Below are positions 46,081-55,922 of a stretch of DNA of 64,000 nt, in pieces. The notes under the pieces are model-generated. The model was given only the letters and a program-made list of their open reading frames with translations. It was not told the DNA's origin and did not search any database. The number at the start of each line of letters is the position of its first letter. The stretch's first letter is position 1. This DNA comes from Phaseolus vulgaris (lineage: Eukaryota; Streptophyta; Magnoliopsida; Fabales; Fabaceae), in assembly GCF_000499845.2 (NCBI RefSeq), contig NC_023753.2, forward strand, positions 19,008,477 through 19,072,476, written 5' to 3'. The position numbers and the translations under genes are program-made.

Positions 46081-48786
46081 TAGAATTGTTTAAAGTTTGT
46101 GCCTCTTAATCTAACTTCATATCCCATAGCCATGATGGTGATCCTAAGCACAAGTGATTTAAAAGTTGTTGTAACACTGTCACGGGTTTTTAATCTGTTA
46201 AAATCGTTCACAACCTATTTTTACAAGACTGTACCATCTTTTCAATCTATTTTTTTGGTGAAACAATTGATTTAAAATCTTAATGCACCAAAACGGTTTT
46301 GGTATTTTCAAAAATCTATTTTGTTTCCAAAAATCTGTTTTGTTTCCACATTCTGTTTTCACTAAGTATATTTTGAAAATATAATTTGTTTTATCAACTT
46401 TTAATCAATTGTGTTTTAACAACTTTTGAAACTATTTTAACAAAACTATTATGCTTTGAATCATATAGAAGGGTGGCTCAATTTTAGTGTAAATCACTCA
46501 CTTGCAATACAGTTTGCTTATTGTTCCTAAGTGTTTTAAAAGGTGCTTTTAGAGAAATGTTCTTTTGAAAGTTTTTAAGTGCTTGTGAGGATCTTTTGGT
46601 TTTCTCCATTGGCTTGAGATTAGGAGTTTCATCAGAGTTTGTTGCTTAGGAGATTCAGTTAGTCTCTAAGTCTACAAACAAGGTGTGCTTGTTCCATACT
46701 TTCCTTTCTTTGTAATTTCGTTGTAATATGCTCTAAGATAGAGTTTCTGGAAGTATAGGATTGTCGAAATAGTGTTTTTCAGAGTGTATCTTTGGTTCTT
46801 GAAGGGTTCAAGAACTGGTTTTGTGTAATCTTGTTTAAAGATTGTTGTGAATTAGTGAAATCCAAGTGTGAGATGAGACTGGATGTAGCTCAGTTTTGGG
46901 TGAACCAATATAAATTATTGTGTGTTTTTCTGTTCTCATAATCATTGCTCTTAAATATGAAAAACTGTAATACTGGTTTAAAAATTGAATATGTTGTTTC
47001 AAGATTAAATCTTTTGTTTTACTGCAGCTTTTGGCTTTGCTGTTTTCTGTTAACAAAATCTTTAAATGATTAACTGGTTTAAAAACTACAAAGTATTTTG
47101 ATATTTGAATCTTTGATATTGTGAAACAAATAACTAGTAAGGCATTAAAGGTTAAAGAACTATTCCTAATATAATTTTGTCTTAAATTTTGTACCGTCCC
47201 TTCCCCGGGCGTTGACCAAAGTCAAAGTCAAAGTCAAAAGTCAACATATGGTGGGGCCCCTCAAGGGACCCAAGGAAGAAAGTCAACGAATTGACCACTT
47301 GAGTCGTCGCCAAGGTAGGGCGTCGCCAAGGTGTAGGCGTCGCCAGATGTAGGCATCGCCAAGAGGAGGCGTCGCCTAGCGTAGGCGTCGCCAAGATGAG
47401 GCATCGCCAAGTTAAGGCATCGACGGTATCACCCCCCGATGCCCATGGGTAGGAAAGACCGTGGAGAGGGTGACATCGCGAGAAGCCTCAGTACCTCAGA
47501 ACAGTAATAAAGAGAAGAGAAAGGTGGCTTCAAGGCCATAGTTCTAGTACCAGTAGGGAGTAACCTGACTTGTGAAGTGCCCATGCCACCGCTGGGAAAC
47601 CCTGGGGCCGATACGACCCATGAAAGGGCCACGCCCAGGGGAGAACCACGTGCATGGTACGAGAGAAGGGTAGATACACTCCCAGGGCGGATGACTAGAG
47701 GCTGGGGCACATGAGTTGGCGCTCAGAAAGTCACCCCCTACGCCAGACGCACTTTGAGGAAAGAAGACTCACGCAATGGGGTAACCCTAAGTTGGGTTAC
47801 GGCACTGTGAGGCCGTCTGTGTGGAGCAACGATCAAGTCAGAAGAACACATGGCAATAAGCACTGAAAACATCAAGGCTTTCCTAAAAGTTCGCTAAGGT
47901 ACGCGTTAATTCAGTTAAGTTTCGAACGTTTCAAGGAATATTTTTATACGCTTTCAATGCGCTTTAACGCGCTTTAAATACGAGAGGTGTATAAAAAGGG
48001 GCCTTGGGGCGTTTGAAAGGGGGATGAGGGTTTTGACCTAATTCTTGCAGTTTTACACACAGAGAAACCCTAGTTGTCTTGTCGGCGCAACCACTGTACG
48101 CACGGGCAATTAGGGTAGAAAGCATTAGTTACTCAGTTGTTTGAACACCTTCAGAGCATCTATTCACGGTGTTCGATACGGGGGTGCGTCACCTTTGATG
48201 TTTCTCGCTAGCTGACTTGATCGTCGGAGTGCAAACGGCCGTGAGAGCGCCCCTTTGTTCACTTCTTTTCAGGTACTCACAGGCGGAGCAGAACGAAGGT
48301 GTCCTAGCTCGTGAGGACAAGCCACGCATAAAGACGACCCAGGTCAACCGGCGGGAACAAATTTGAAATTAAAAGAACTTGATCCTAATTGATTTCTGTT
48401 TTAGATTTAAAATATTGGTAGCCATTATGCCTTAAAAATTATCAAGATCTTTTTGAAAAATTGTTTACAATTCTTATATTGTGAAACTTTCTGAAAACTG
48501 CATGTGAATTCGTTATAGAGCGTCTTCTAAATTTTTGGAGTTTTAAACTGATTCTAAGTAAAGTTGCTTTGAAAATTAAAATCAGTTGCTCTAAATTCTA
48601 ATATGTTGTTTTTCTGTAATTTCACTCTGATTGAGAAATTCAATCTTTTTTTTTCAAATAAATCTATTATTTTACTGTCAGGATTTCTTAAAGATTGCAT
48701 TTATGAAAATTATCCCGAGGACAATTCACACTAGGACAATTCACACTCCCCCCTCCTCTTGAACTTAGACTCTCATAAACTCAACA
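46081..48786 (+). repeat. SIRE-type LTR (plus strand), split by a Tat solo LTR
   Basis: 46500-47189 and 48360-48786 read like the 3' two thirds of a SIRE LTR: CTGGATGTAGCTCAGTTTTGGGTGAACC near 46885, as in G, and a C-rich stretch before the end CTCATAAACTCAACA at 48786. The left boundary lies somewhere near 46100-46170 and is not resolved. It contains degenerate palindromes only. Confidence 0.55.
47190..48359 (+). mobile_element. Solo LTR of a third Tat family
   Basis: TGTACCGTCCC to GGCGGGAACA, 1170 bp, perfect TSD AATTT (47185-47189, 48360-48364). It starts with repeated TCAAAGTCAA, then GTCGCC-rich degenerate repeats at 47310-47415, a TATA box (GTATAAAAAGG) at 47989 and the conserved GACTTGATCGTCGGAGTGC motif at 48213-48231. 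Confidence 0.9.
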
Positions 48787-49151
48787 CCTATTGCATTCTG
48801 AACAACCCATATCCTTGGATTAGAGCATGTTTTTGTGCTCTTTTCACATCTATTGTGCCTTTATGTGTGACCTCTAAGATGTTCCACATTTCTTTTGCAG
48901 ATAAGCATTGTGAAACCTTGAAAAAATTATCAAGACTTAAAGTAGGTGTAATAATATTCTTGGTCATGCAATCATATTGTGCTTACTCATTCTCAATATC
49001 TGACTAGTTTGACCATAGTTTTTCTACTATCTATTAATCCAATAAAGATTTTAATTATGATTTTCCAAAACTGATAATTAACACCTCCAAACAGAGGCAG
49101 TCTATTTATAGAAGCCCCCATCAACAAAATGCAACTTATTTTCATCCATTT
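48787..49151 (-). pseudogene. Gag N-terminus of SIRE-like element J
   Basis: Minus-strand remnants resemble the opening of the C Gag: an ATG at 49151, a CGTS-type MWDTLEVTHEG match near 48870, then the knuckle-free core up to 48787, where a SIRE LTR begins. Many stops. The primer-binding site and LTR of the same element lie on the other side of the CACTA element, at 52726-53010. Confidence 0.6.
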
Positions 49152-49244
49152 TAAAAAGAATAGGATCAAAACTCACTAGCACAAAAATTATAAAAGAGCG
49201 CTCCTTATTTAATGCGGCTCAGCGCTTAAAAGCATTCGTAAAAA

Positions 49245-49415
49245 ACGCGGTGGCATTTTTTAAATTAATTTGATTTACAAATGCGGCTATTTGAATAACC
49301 GCATTTGTAAATCAAGCGCTTTGATTTACAAATGCGGCTATTTAATAGCCGCATTTGTAAATCAAAAAGCTTGATTTACAAATGCGGTTTTTACGTTTAG
49401 CCGCATTTGTAAATT
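49245..49415. repeat. Left subterminal repeats of the CACTA element
   Basis: Three copies of a hairpin unit, AAATGCGGCTATTT...AATAGCCGCATTTGTAAATC, spaced about 60 bp apart, starting near 49270, 49330 and 49378. Such repeats are the binding sites for the TNPA-type protein in En/Spm. Confidence 0.8.
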
Positions 49416-50097
49416 CTTTTTACCCTAAAAATTTTACGCGCCTCAACAGTTTCGTAGTTTCTTTCTCGTTTGCGTTCATCTCTTCTTCGTTTTCTCTCGT
49501 TTGCGAACTCATTGCTGCACTGATCGAAGGTATTTTGTTTCCATTGCTCCTCAACTGCATTGAACTTCATTGCTTTTAATAGCTTTCGCTTTCCATATTG
49601 CTTTCGTTTTTAATGGGTTTCGCTTTCCATTGCTGCATTTGATCGAAGGTATTGTTCCATTGGCTTGCTGCCTCCGCCACTGCTTCCACGCCGCTGTCGC
49701 CGTTGTTGCCGCTGTTCCTCTCTCTCCCCTTCCACTCTTCACCAACAACGTTCACCCACAAGGTTGGTTTTTAAATTTTTTAAATTTTTTTTTTGCATTT
49801 TTTGGATTTTGTTTTATTTATTATAATTTATTGTGTATTTCAAATTTTATATTATTTAGTATTTATTATATTTCGAATTTGTATGTTTTTTATGTATTAT
49901 AATTTGTATTTTTCAAAATTTATATTATTATAATTTATAATTTGAATTTGTATGTTTTTTTATGTATTATGTAATTTATATTAGTAGTTAGTTGTTACTT
50001 TATATGTTATATTTAGCAATAATATGTTCTGGTATTGAGTTCGAGGGTGTTCGACCCTCGGCAAACGTGTGAAATAGAAATTCGATGAATATATAAT

Positions 50098-50460
50098 ATG
50101 GATAGAAATTGGATGAATTATGTTCGTATAAGTGAGGAGTACGAAAGAGGAGTAGAAGAATTTATACAATTTGCACAACGTAACGCGATTAATAGTGGTC
50201 ATGATGGAGCAAAGATCAGGTGTCCGTGCGTTAATTGTTTGAATGGAATGATACTGGATGTTAATATAATGAGGGAGCACTTGCTATGTGATGGGTTTCT
50301 TCAATCTTATACAACTTGGACATGGCATGGTGAATTATTAAATTTACCACGTGTTTCCGTAACTGAAGAATACGTGGGGTCCACTATGGATGATGTAGTA
50401 CACGATGATGTAGATGATGATCGATTGGAAGACATGATTCGTGATGATGTAAATTTGTTG
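50098..50460 (+). pseudogene. TNP2-like transposase, N-terminal associated domain only
   Basis: From ATG 50098: MDRNWMNYVRISEEYERGVEEF, then IRCPCVNC and HLLCDGFLQSYTTWTWHGE. This is the 'transposase-associated' domain found at the start of plant CACTA TNP2 proteins, with its Cys/His pattern. After an acidic Asp-rich stretch the frame meets the next gene in another frame. The long DDE catalytic region that should follow is absent. Fragment of about 120 residues; could act as a DNA-binding relic at most. Confidence 0.8.
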
Positions 50461-52119
50461 CTGAAGGTCGTCACGATATCCTGGTTGAAGCAATTGGACG
50501 ACCTGAGCACTGTGGTCGTCTTCGTGCAGCTGGACAAGGGGTCGGAATTAAACTATATTTTGGAGTTTCAGAACAACAGTCATCCTCCTCCTCCAAAGAG
50601 AACGAAACTCAAATGAAGCCTAAGATACGTGAAGAATTAATGGAGAAGATGAGAAAGGAGACTGATTTGATGTGGCTAGAGATGAAAAGGAGAATGATCG
50701 AATGCGACAAGAGTTTCTATCGCAACAACTTTGTGCTGAGTTGATTGAACCCCTTGTTAGTCCCACTCCCAAGAGCACAAAGGGGAGTTGTGCGGCTCCT
50801 CCAACATCAGGGGATGATATCAATGGGCAGACGAAGGATTGTGAGCTACTGGTAGTGGGCGGCAAACTTCCTCGGGTGGTGGCCCTTGGAAAAGTTTATC
50901 AAGACGCCACCACCTTACATAACGTTCCTCTCTCCCCTGATGTGGCGAAGGTAACAGTTGAAAAAGTACGATTTCCTGATGCTCGTGTTGCACTACCTTC
51001 AGATGAGGTAACCACTGTGGCCGATGCATTTCAGACATTCGTTGCCTGGCCCAAAGAGCTCATTCGATTTATGCCCAAACCTCATGTAATAATTTCATTT
51101 CATTATATTATTTTTGATTTATATTTATATATTACATATAATTTAATACAAATGTTCTTTATCTTGTAGAAACCTTTTCGGCCACCAAGTCCGGAGAAGA
51201 AGCGTGAGGTTCCAGTTGACGATCCTATAGGTTCATTAGGTCTCATTGCTAGTCAGATTGGCAATGAACCTTTTCCAGTTCCGTGGGATGATACATTTTT
51301 TCAAATAAACACTGAACTGCCACTGAAGATGTACAACACAGATTTATCAGAATTTATATTTGGGAATCAGGAGCTCAATATAAGTATAATTCATTTTTTT
51401 ATGATGTAAGTATCTTTACCTATTATTCAATTTACTTTATGTTAAATTATTATTGATTATGCTTTAACTAAAAACTTGTAGGTTTTTGCATAGAGTCTGT
51501 ATCACTGAGGGGAAGGAAGATATGTATGGATTCTTAGATCCTGCATATACTAATTCCGTTGGACCAAAGTCATCTGAGACTCAAGCATACATCACTAACA
51601 CCCTGGAAAAAGAGGGAAAACAAATTTATTTATGCCCTTATATTAATGAGTAAGTTTAATTATATGTCATCAATTATTATTATTTCATGTTTTAAATATT
51701 TACTAACTCTTTTCATGGATGATATAGGCATCATTGGCAGTTACTTGTCTTATCAATGGTTGATAAGACTGTTATGTGGTTCTGTTCCCTACACAAGAAG
51801 ATTCCCACAAAATTTAAGGATATCATTGATACGTAAGTACATTATAAACTTAACTTTGTATATGTTACTAATTAACCATCTACTAACGAGGTTTTTGTAT
51901 TAACCAGTTCATGGCGTGGATATAACATCCTAAAAGGTCGATTTTTTTCTTTCTCTATTATCATTACTTTTTATTGAATTATAGTGTAATAAACAACCAG
52001 GAAGCTATGAGTGTGGCTATTACATTTTGCAATGGATGATTATCATTATAAGACTAGGTATTAAAACTGGTTGGAAAAAGGTAATAACATGATATGTTAA
52101 ATCATTTTTATAATTCTTG

Positions 52120-52150
<31 letters not shown>

Positions 52151-52297
52151 CTAAAAACTAATTTATGTCAACTATATTTTGCAATGCAGTTATTCACGGA
52201 CGAAGCACCAATGAATTCGGAAGGCATTTCATATGTCAGAGATTCTTGGTCCACATATTTCATAAATTTTTATAACTCTACCATAGTTAATCAATAG
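50461..52297 (+). pseudogene. Ptta-tail plus Ulp1-like cysteine protease gene carried by the CACTA element
   Basis: The first part (about 50463-50665) reads AIGRPEHCGRLRAAGQGVGIK, a motif of the plant Ptta/En/Spm (TNP1) family. After a +1/-1 frame change near 50640-50700 it continues with RVVALGKVYQDATTLHNVPL to 51085. Further exons with clean GT-AG introns and matching phases: 51170-51405, 51482-51649, 51728-51832, 51908-51936, 52001-52080, 52190-52297 (stop TAG). The end resembles a C48 Ulp1 fold: HHWQLLVL (His-Trp), WFCSLHK and ECGYYILQWM. The catalytic Asp expected in the middle motif is a Cys here, and the oxyanion Gln is not evident, so protease activity is doubtful. The frame change makes this copy a likely pseudogene unless an unseen intron explains it. 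Confidence 0.65.
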
Positions 52298-52454
52298 TGT
52301 AGGTTTTATTATGTTTGATTACTATTGTAAATGTACATTTTGATTCTCTCAATTTATCTCTATATTTTTGTATTTGTCTGGCTGGGTTTGATCGTTATAT
52401 GCAGATTAATTTATATGGTTTAGGGACAATTCAAATTGAACTTTAAAAAAAAAC

Positions 52455-52690
52455 ACTATTTACAAATGCGGTTATTTACCAAAGCCGCATTCGTAAATCT
52501 AAAACCCCTAAAATCCCAGCTCATTCAGAAGAATATACAAATGCGGCTATTTCAAATAACCGCATTTGCAAATCGTATTTACAAATCTGGCTCTATAGCC
52601 GCATTTGTATTTCTCTGGTTTACGACTGTGCGCTGATCAAATGCGACTCTATAGCCACATTTGTAAATGTAAAAGCCGCATTTGATTAGC
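52455..52690. repeat. Right subterminal repeats of the CACTA element
   Basis: Inverted units AAATGCGG...CCGCATTTG at 52460-52495, 52538-52570, 52580-52610 and 52640-52690, matching those at the left end. Confidence 0.8.
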
Positions 52691-52705
52691 ATTTCTGCGC
52701 TAGTG

Positions 52706-53010
52706 ACTTGAATAACTCTCCAGAAACCGCTCTAGATACCAATCGTAAGAAATAATATCGCAAAGTTCAAAAGGGGTGAATTGAGCTTTAAAAAGTTTTT
52801 GCATTTTTAAAAATGTATTATTTTGAAAACTCACTTCACTTAATCAACATATTAAAAGTTTCAGGAATAACCTTTTAACATGTTGATTTACTAAGATTAC
52901 CACAAGTAGTGAATTAAAGGAAAAAATTAAAAGATAGAGAAAAAGAGAAGGACATAGTATTTTTTTATACTAATTCACTTTTTATAATCAACTAAGCTCA
53001 CACTAGAAAC
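52706..53010 (-). repeat. Element J: primer-binding site and LTR remnant
   Basis: Minus strand ATTGGTATCTAGAGCGG at 52727-52743 is close to the Met-type ATTGGTATCAGAGC. To the right, GGGTGAATTGAGCTTTAAA resembles the LTR ends of C and D. The remainder decays into A-rich sequence. Confidence 0.6.
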
Positions 53011-53019
53011 AACAAAATC

Positions 53020-53268
53020 CGTATGTAAGACCCAAAATCCGTATGGTAAAAAATTTATTTTTTAATTTTTTCATTATTATTTACCACAATCTATATTTTT
53101 TATTAATCCTAGAGGCATTTTGCACTGGGTAAGACTCAAACCCAAGCCCATAAGACTCAAAACCAAGCCCCAAATAATGTTACAAGCAAACTGCAGCAGC
53201 CAGGATTCGAACAAAAGTCTTTCCAGTGACCAGGGGAAGCATTGACCACTAGACCAAACAAGTTCTTT
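53020..53268 (-). mobile_element. Probable tRNA-derived SINE
   Basis: On the minus strand, about 53268 downward, TTGGTCTAGTGGTCAATGC resembles a Pol III A box and GTTCGAATCC about 35 bp further a B box. The body (GGGCTTGGGTTTGAGTC) and an A/T-rich tail follow, toward 53020. No perfect TSD seen. Length and layout fit a plant SINE, but a decayed tRNA-like pseudogene is possible. Confidence 0.45.
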
Positions 53269-53279
53269 GGTGATATTAT

Positions 53280-53830
53280 CATTTTTATTATACTTATACA
53301 TATTAATATAATTTATACATATTAATATAATTATTAATAATAATAATAATAAAATAAATTATATTTATATTATTAATATTATTCATATTATTAATATTTA
53401 TTAATGTTATAATTAATATTATTATTAACATTATATTCATATTATTAATATTTATTAATATTATTATTAATATTATTCATATTATTAATATTTATTAATG
53501 TTATAATTAATATTATTATTAACATTATATTCATATTATTAATAATTATTAATATTATTATTAATATTATTATTAATATTATTATTAACATTATTATTAA
53601 TATTATTATTAATATTATTAATATTATTAGTATTAATATTCAAATTATTATTAATATTTATTAATATTATTATTAATATTATTAGTATTAATATTCAAAT
53701 TATTATTAATATTTATTAATATTATTATTAATATTATTAGTATTAATATTCATATTATTAATATTATATTCATATTATCAATATTATATTCATATTATCA
53801 ATATTATATTCATATTATTAATATTAATTT
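53280..53830. repeat. AT-rich microsatellite/minisatellite block
   Basis: Almost pure A/T, built of ATT/AAT triplets, with longer units repeated: a 50-odd-bp unit containing ATTAGTATTAATATTCAAAT (near 53625, 53680 and 53735), an earlier unit with ATTAACATTATATTC, and three copies of CATATTATCAATATTATATT near 53760-53820. Confidence 0.85.
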
Positions 53831-54821
53831 TGATATAAATATACATTTAGATATTTATTGTGTGTGTATAGTAGTTTTATTTGACTTGAGTAATATTACT
53901 TTTATCCGGATATAGATAGAGAGAAAAAGGAAGAAATTATATAATATTAATATAACTTTAATACTATAAATACATATATATTGATTAATATATTTCTTTA
54001 TTTAATCATTAATTTTTTAAAACTCATGGTTAAATTTAAATTTACTTTCATATTATATATATATATATATATTAATATAAAATTATTTGATATCTTATTT
54101 TCAAATATAGGTTATTATAGGTAGTTGTGAAGTTTTTGTTAGATGGCTATATAGGTGCTTGTATCTTACACTTCTTTTCTGATTTGAGATTCTTGTATAA
54201 GGATTGAAATATCCTTAAAATGTTTTGTTTAATTTTTTTTATTCTTTGTCGATAAAAAAAATCTTATTTTCAAATATTTACTTACATAGATTAAAATTGA
54301 TATAATGTATAATTTTTAAAATATTTTTAATTATAAATTATTTAATCACTTTGTCATTATGATTTATATTATATATTAGTAGAAAGGGTTATTTAGTAAC
54401 AACCTTTTACATAGATTTATGGAATAATTAATATAGTTTAAACTATAATGATATGCTAACTAGTAATCTGTATTAGAGATTTAATTAATAGTTAATGTAA
54501 AAGTCATCATTTTATGTTAAAAGATAATATTGTTTGTTGACAATATTCTTTACTATAACACACAAGTAAAACCAACTACCTATAATGAACTTAATTAAGT
54601 CAATATGATCGTAAAATAATAATTAATATGATAGTTGATTTTAATGTAATAGGTAATATGATGACTATGAGTATGACATATATTAAATTTGATTCATACT
54701 AATAGATAATATAATAAATTATGTTTAGATTCAAGTAAATTATAGATAAATTAAATGTGATTCATATGTTAATATTGTTAGTATCATTAATATTGTTAGT
54801 ATTATTATTATTGTTAGTATT
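53831..54821. other. AT-rich spacer, no feature recognised
   Basis: About 1 kb of non-coding AT-rich DNA with a short (TA)n run near 54054-54072. No ORF, terminal repeat or RNA gene that I can support. This may be the oldest, host-derived sequence of the window. Confidence 0.6.
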
Positions 54822-55509
54822 TGTTCCTGCTAGGGAGATGGGACCTAGAGAACTATTGAAGTCTTCTTCTCCTTCCTTCGGTCGGGCAGATGACTGGGTG
54901 ATGAACTGGGATTCTTCTCGTCCTCCTGCTTATCCTTCGGCACTCGGGACTAGGTCGTCGGGTGAACACCGGATGGTGGGGGTACCTGCGAAGGCACTCC
55001 GACGCTCAAGTCAGTAAAGCGGGTGGTTAGCTCTCGGGTAGGTGAACAGTAATAATGACATACCTTACTCCTTGAAATGCGCGCTATTTATATTATTCTA
55101 GTGGGCCTACCTTGTTGGGCCCGTTTATCGAGGTGGATATCGCTTAGGGTCGCATTACCTAATTCTTGATGATGGATTAGCTTCACTCATCTCGGTTTGA
55201 GCGTTAATTGTAATGGGGTTCGGCCATCGGCCAAATTCCCATGGTGCGGGTCTGTCATCGGCCAAATCCTTGTGGTCTTTGGCGGTTTCGGCCAAGCCCT
55301 CTAAGGTCTCGGCCTGAGTCTTCAAAGGTGTCGGCCTCTCGGCATAAGTCTTCAAAGGCTTCGACCACTCGGCACAAGTCTTCAAAGGTTTCGGCCCTCG
55401 GCCGTTCGGCCAAGTCTTCTAAGGTCTTGGCCAGGTTCCCTTGGTCTCGGTCAGGCTGACATGGCATCGGGCAGCCAGGTTGGTCCCGGCCTCTCCCCGT
55501 GCCGGTACA
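54822..55509 (-). repeat. 3' LTR of element K
   Basis: Plus strand TGTTCCTGCTAGG to CCGGTACA; in the element's sense it begins TGTACCGGCACGG. Minus-strand TATA box ATATAAATAG at 55084-55093, with the conserved GACTTGAGCGTCGGAGTGC motif 75 bp downstream (54990-55011). The left flank GTATT (54817-54821) should be one half of the TSD; the other half is outside. Confidence 0.8.
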
Positions 55510-55522
55510 CTTGCCCCCAGGC
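55510..55522 (-). other. Polypurine tract of element K
   Basis: Minus strand CCTGGGGGCAAG immediately before the LTR start. It fixes the LTR boundary and shows that the accessory gene lies between pol and the 3' LTR. Confidence 0.7.
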
Positions 55523-55773
55523 TCAAGGGCAGACGTGTGAGTTATGTCCGATGAGTCTTTAATAATGGGACTCGGCCGGTCTTCCTTGGGCGTGCGGCTG
55601 TTTCATTTCTCGAGGCGTGACGTGACCTGGGCGGCGTGACGTGACCCTTGGTGACGTGATATGAATGGCATTAATGAGGGGTTTTTCAGGCGGGAAGTGT
55701 TGTGAACCGTTGGATCTAAGGGATCTAACGGTTGAGATTGATTCGACGCTTCGAATTCCGAGGCCCATGGGCC

Positions 55774-55783
55774 CTATAAATAG
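55774..55783 (+). promoter_or_regulatory. TATA box of the antisense accessory gene
   Basis: CTATAAATAG on the plus strand, about 140 bp before the ATG at 55923 and outside the LTR. A start site near 55805-55812 would give a leader of about 110 nt. No other TATA-like sequence lies between the LTR and the gene. Confidence 0.6.
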
Positions 55784-55922
55784 GGGTCTCCAACAGTGTC
55801 GAGACCTTGCATTTTCTGAGTGAGTTTGTCTGATAGCCGACCTTTCCTCGCCCACTGCTCTGAGAACCGAGTGACCGTTCGGTCTTTTTGCAAAGATTCA
55901 CCTCGTTTTTCAAAGGTTAGTG

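Larger units (their letters stand above)
49174..52705 (+). mobile_element. CACTA (En/Spm-type) DNA transposon with a Ulp1-like gene
   Basis: A 3532-bp element with inverted termini CACTAGCACAAAAAT (left) and CACTAGCGCAGAAAT (right, reverse complement), and the 3-bp TSD ACT (49171-49173 and 52706-52708) that defines the superfamily. Subterminal palindromic repeats occur at both ends. It contains the N-terminal domain of a TNP2-like transposase but not the catalytic transposase core, then a multi-exon gene related to Ptta/TNP1 plus Ulp1. Non-autonomous as it stands. It splits element J between primer site and gag. Confidence 0.9.

Noticed and set aside
47429..47710. Minus-strand ORF in the 47-kb region as a host gene
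   Set aside because: It lies wholly in a solo LTR with TSD AATTT and has no recognisable domain.
53200..53268. A functional tRNA gene
   Set aside because: Only box-like sequences are present; no acceptor stem or cloverleaf could be drawn.
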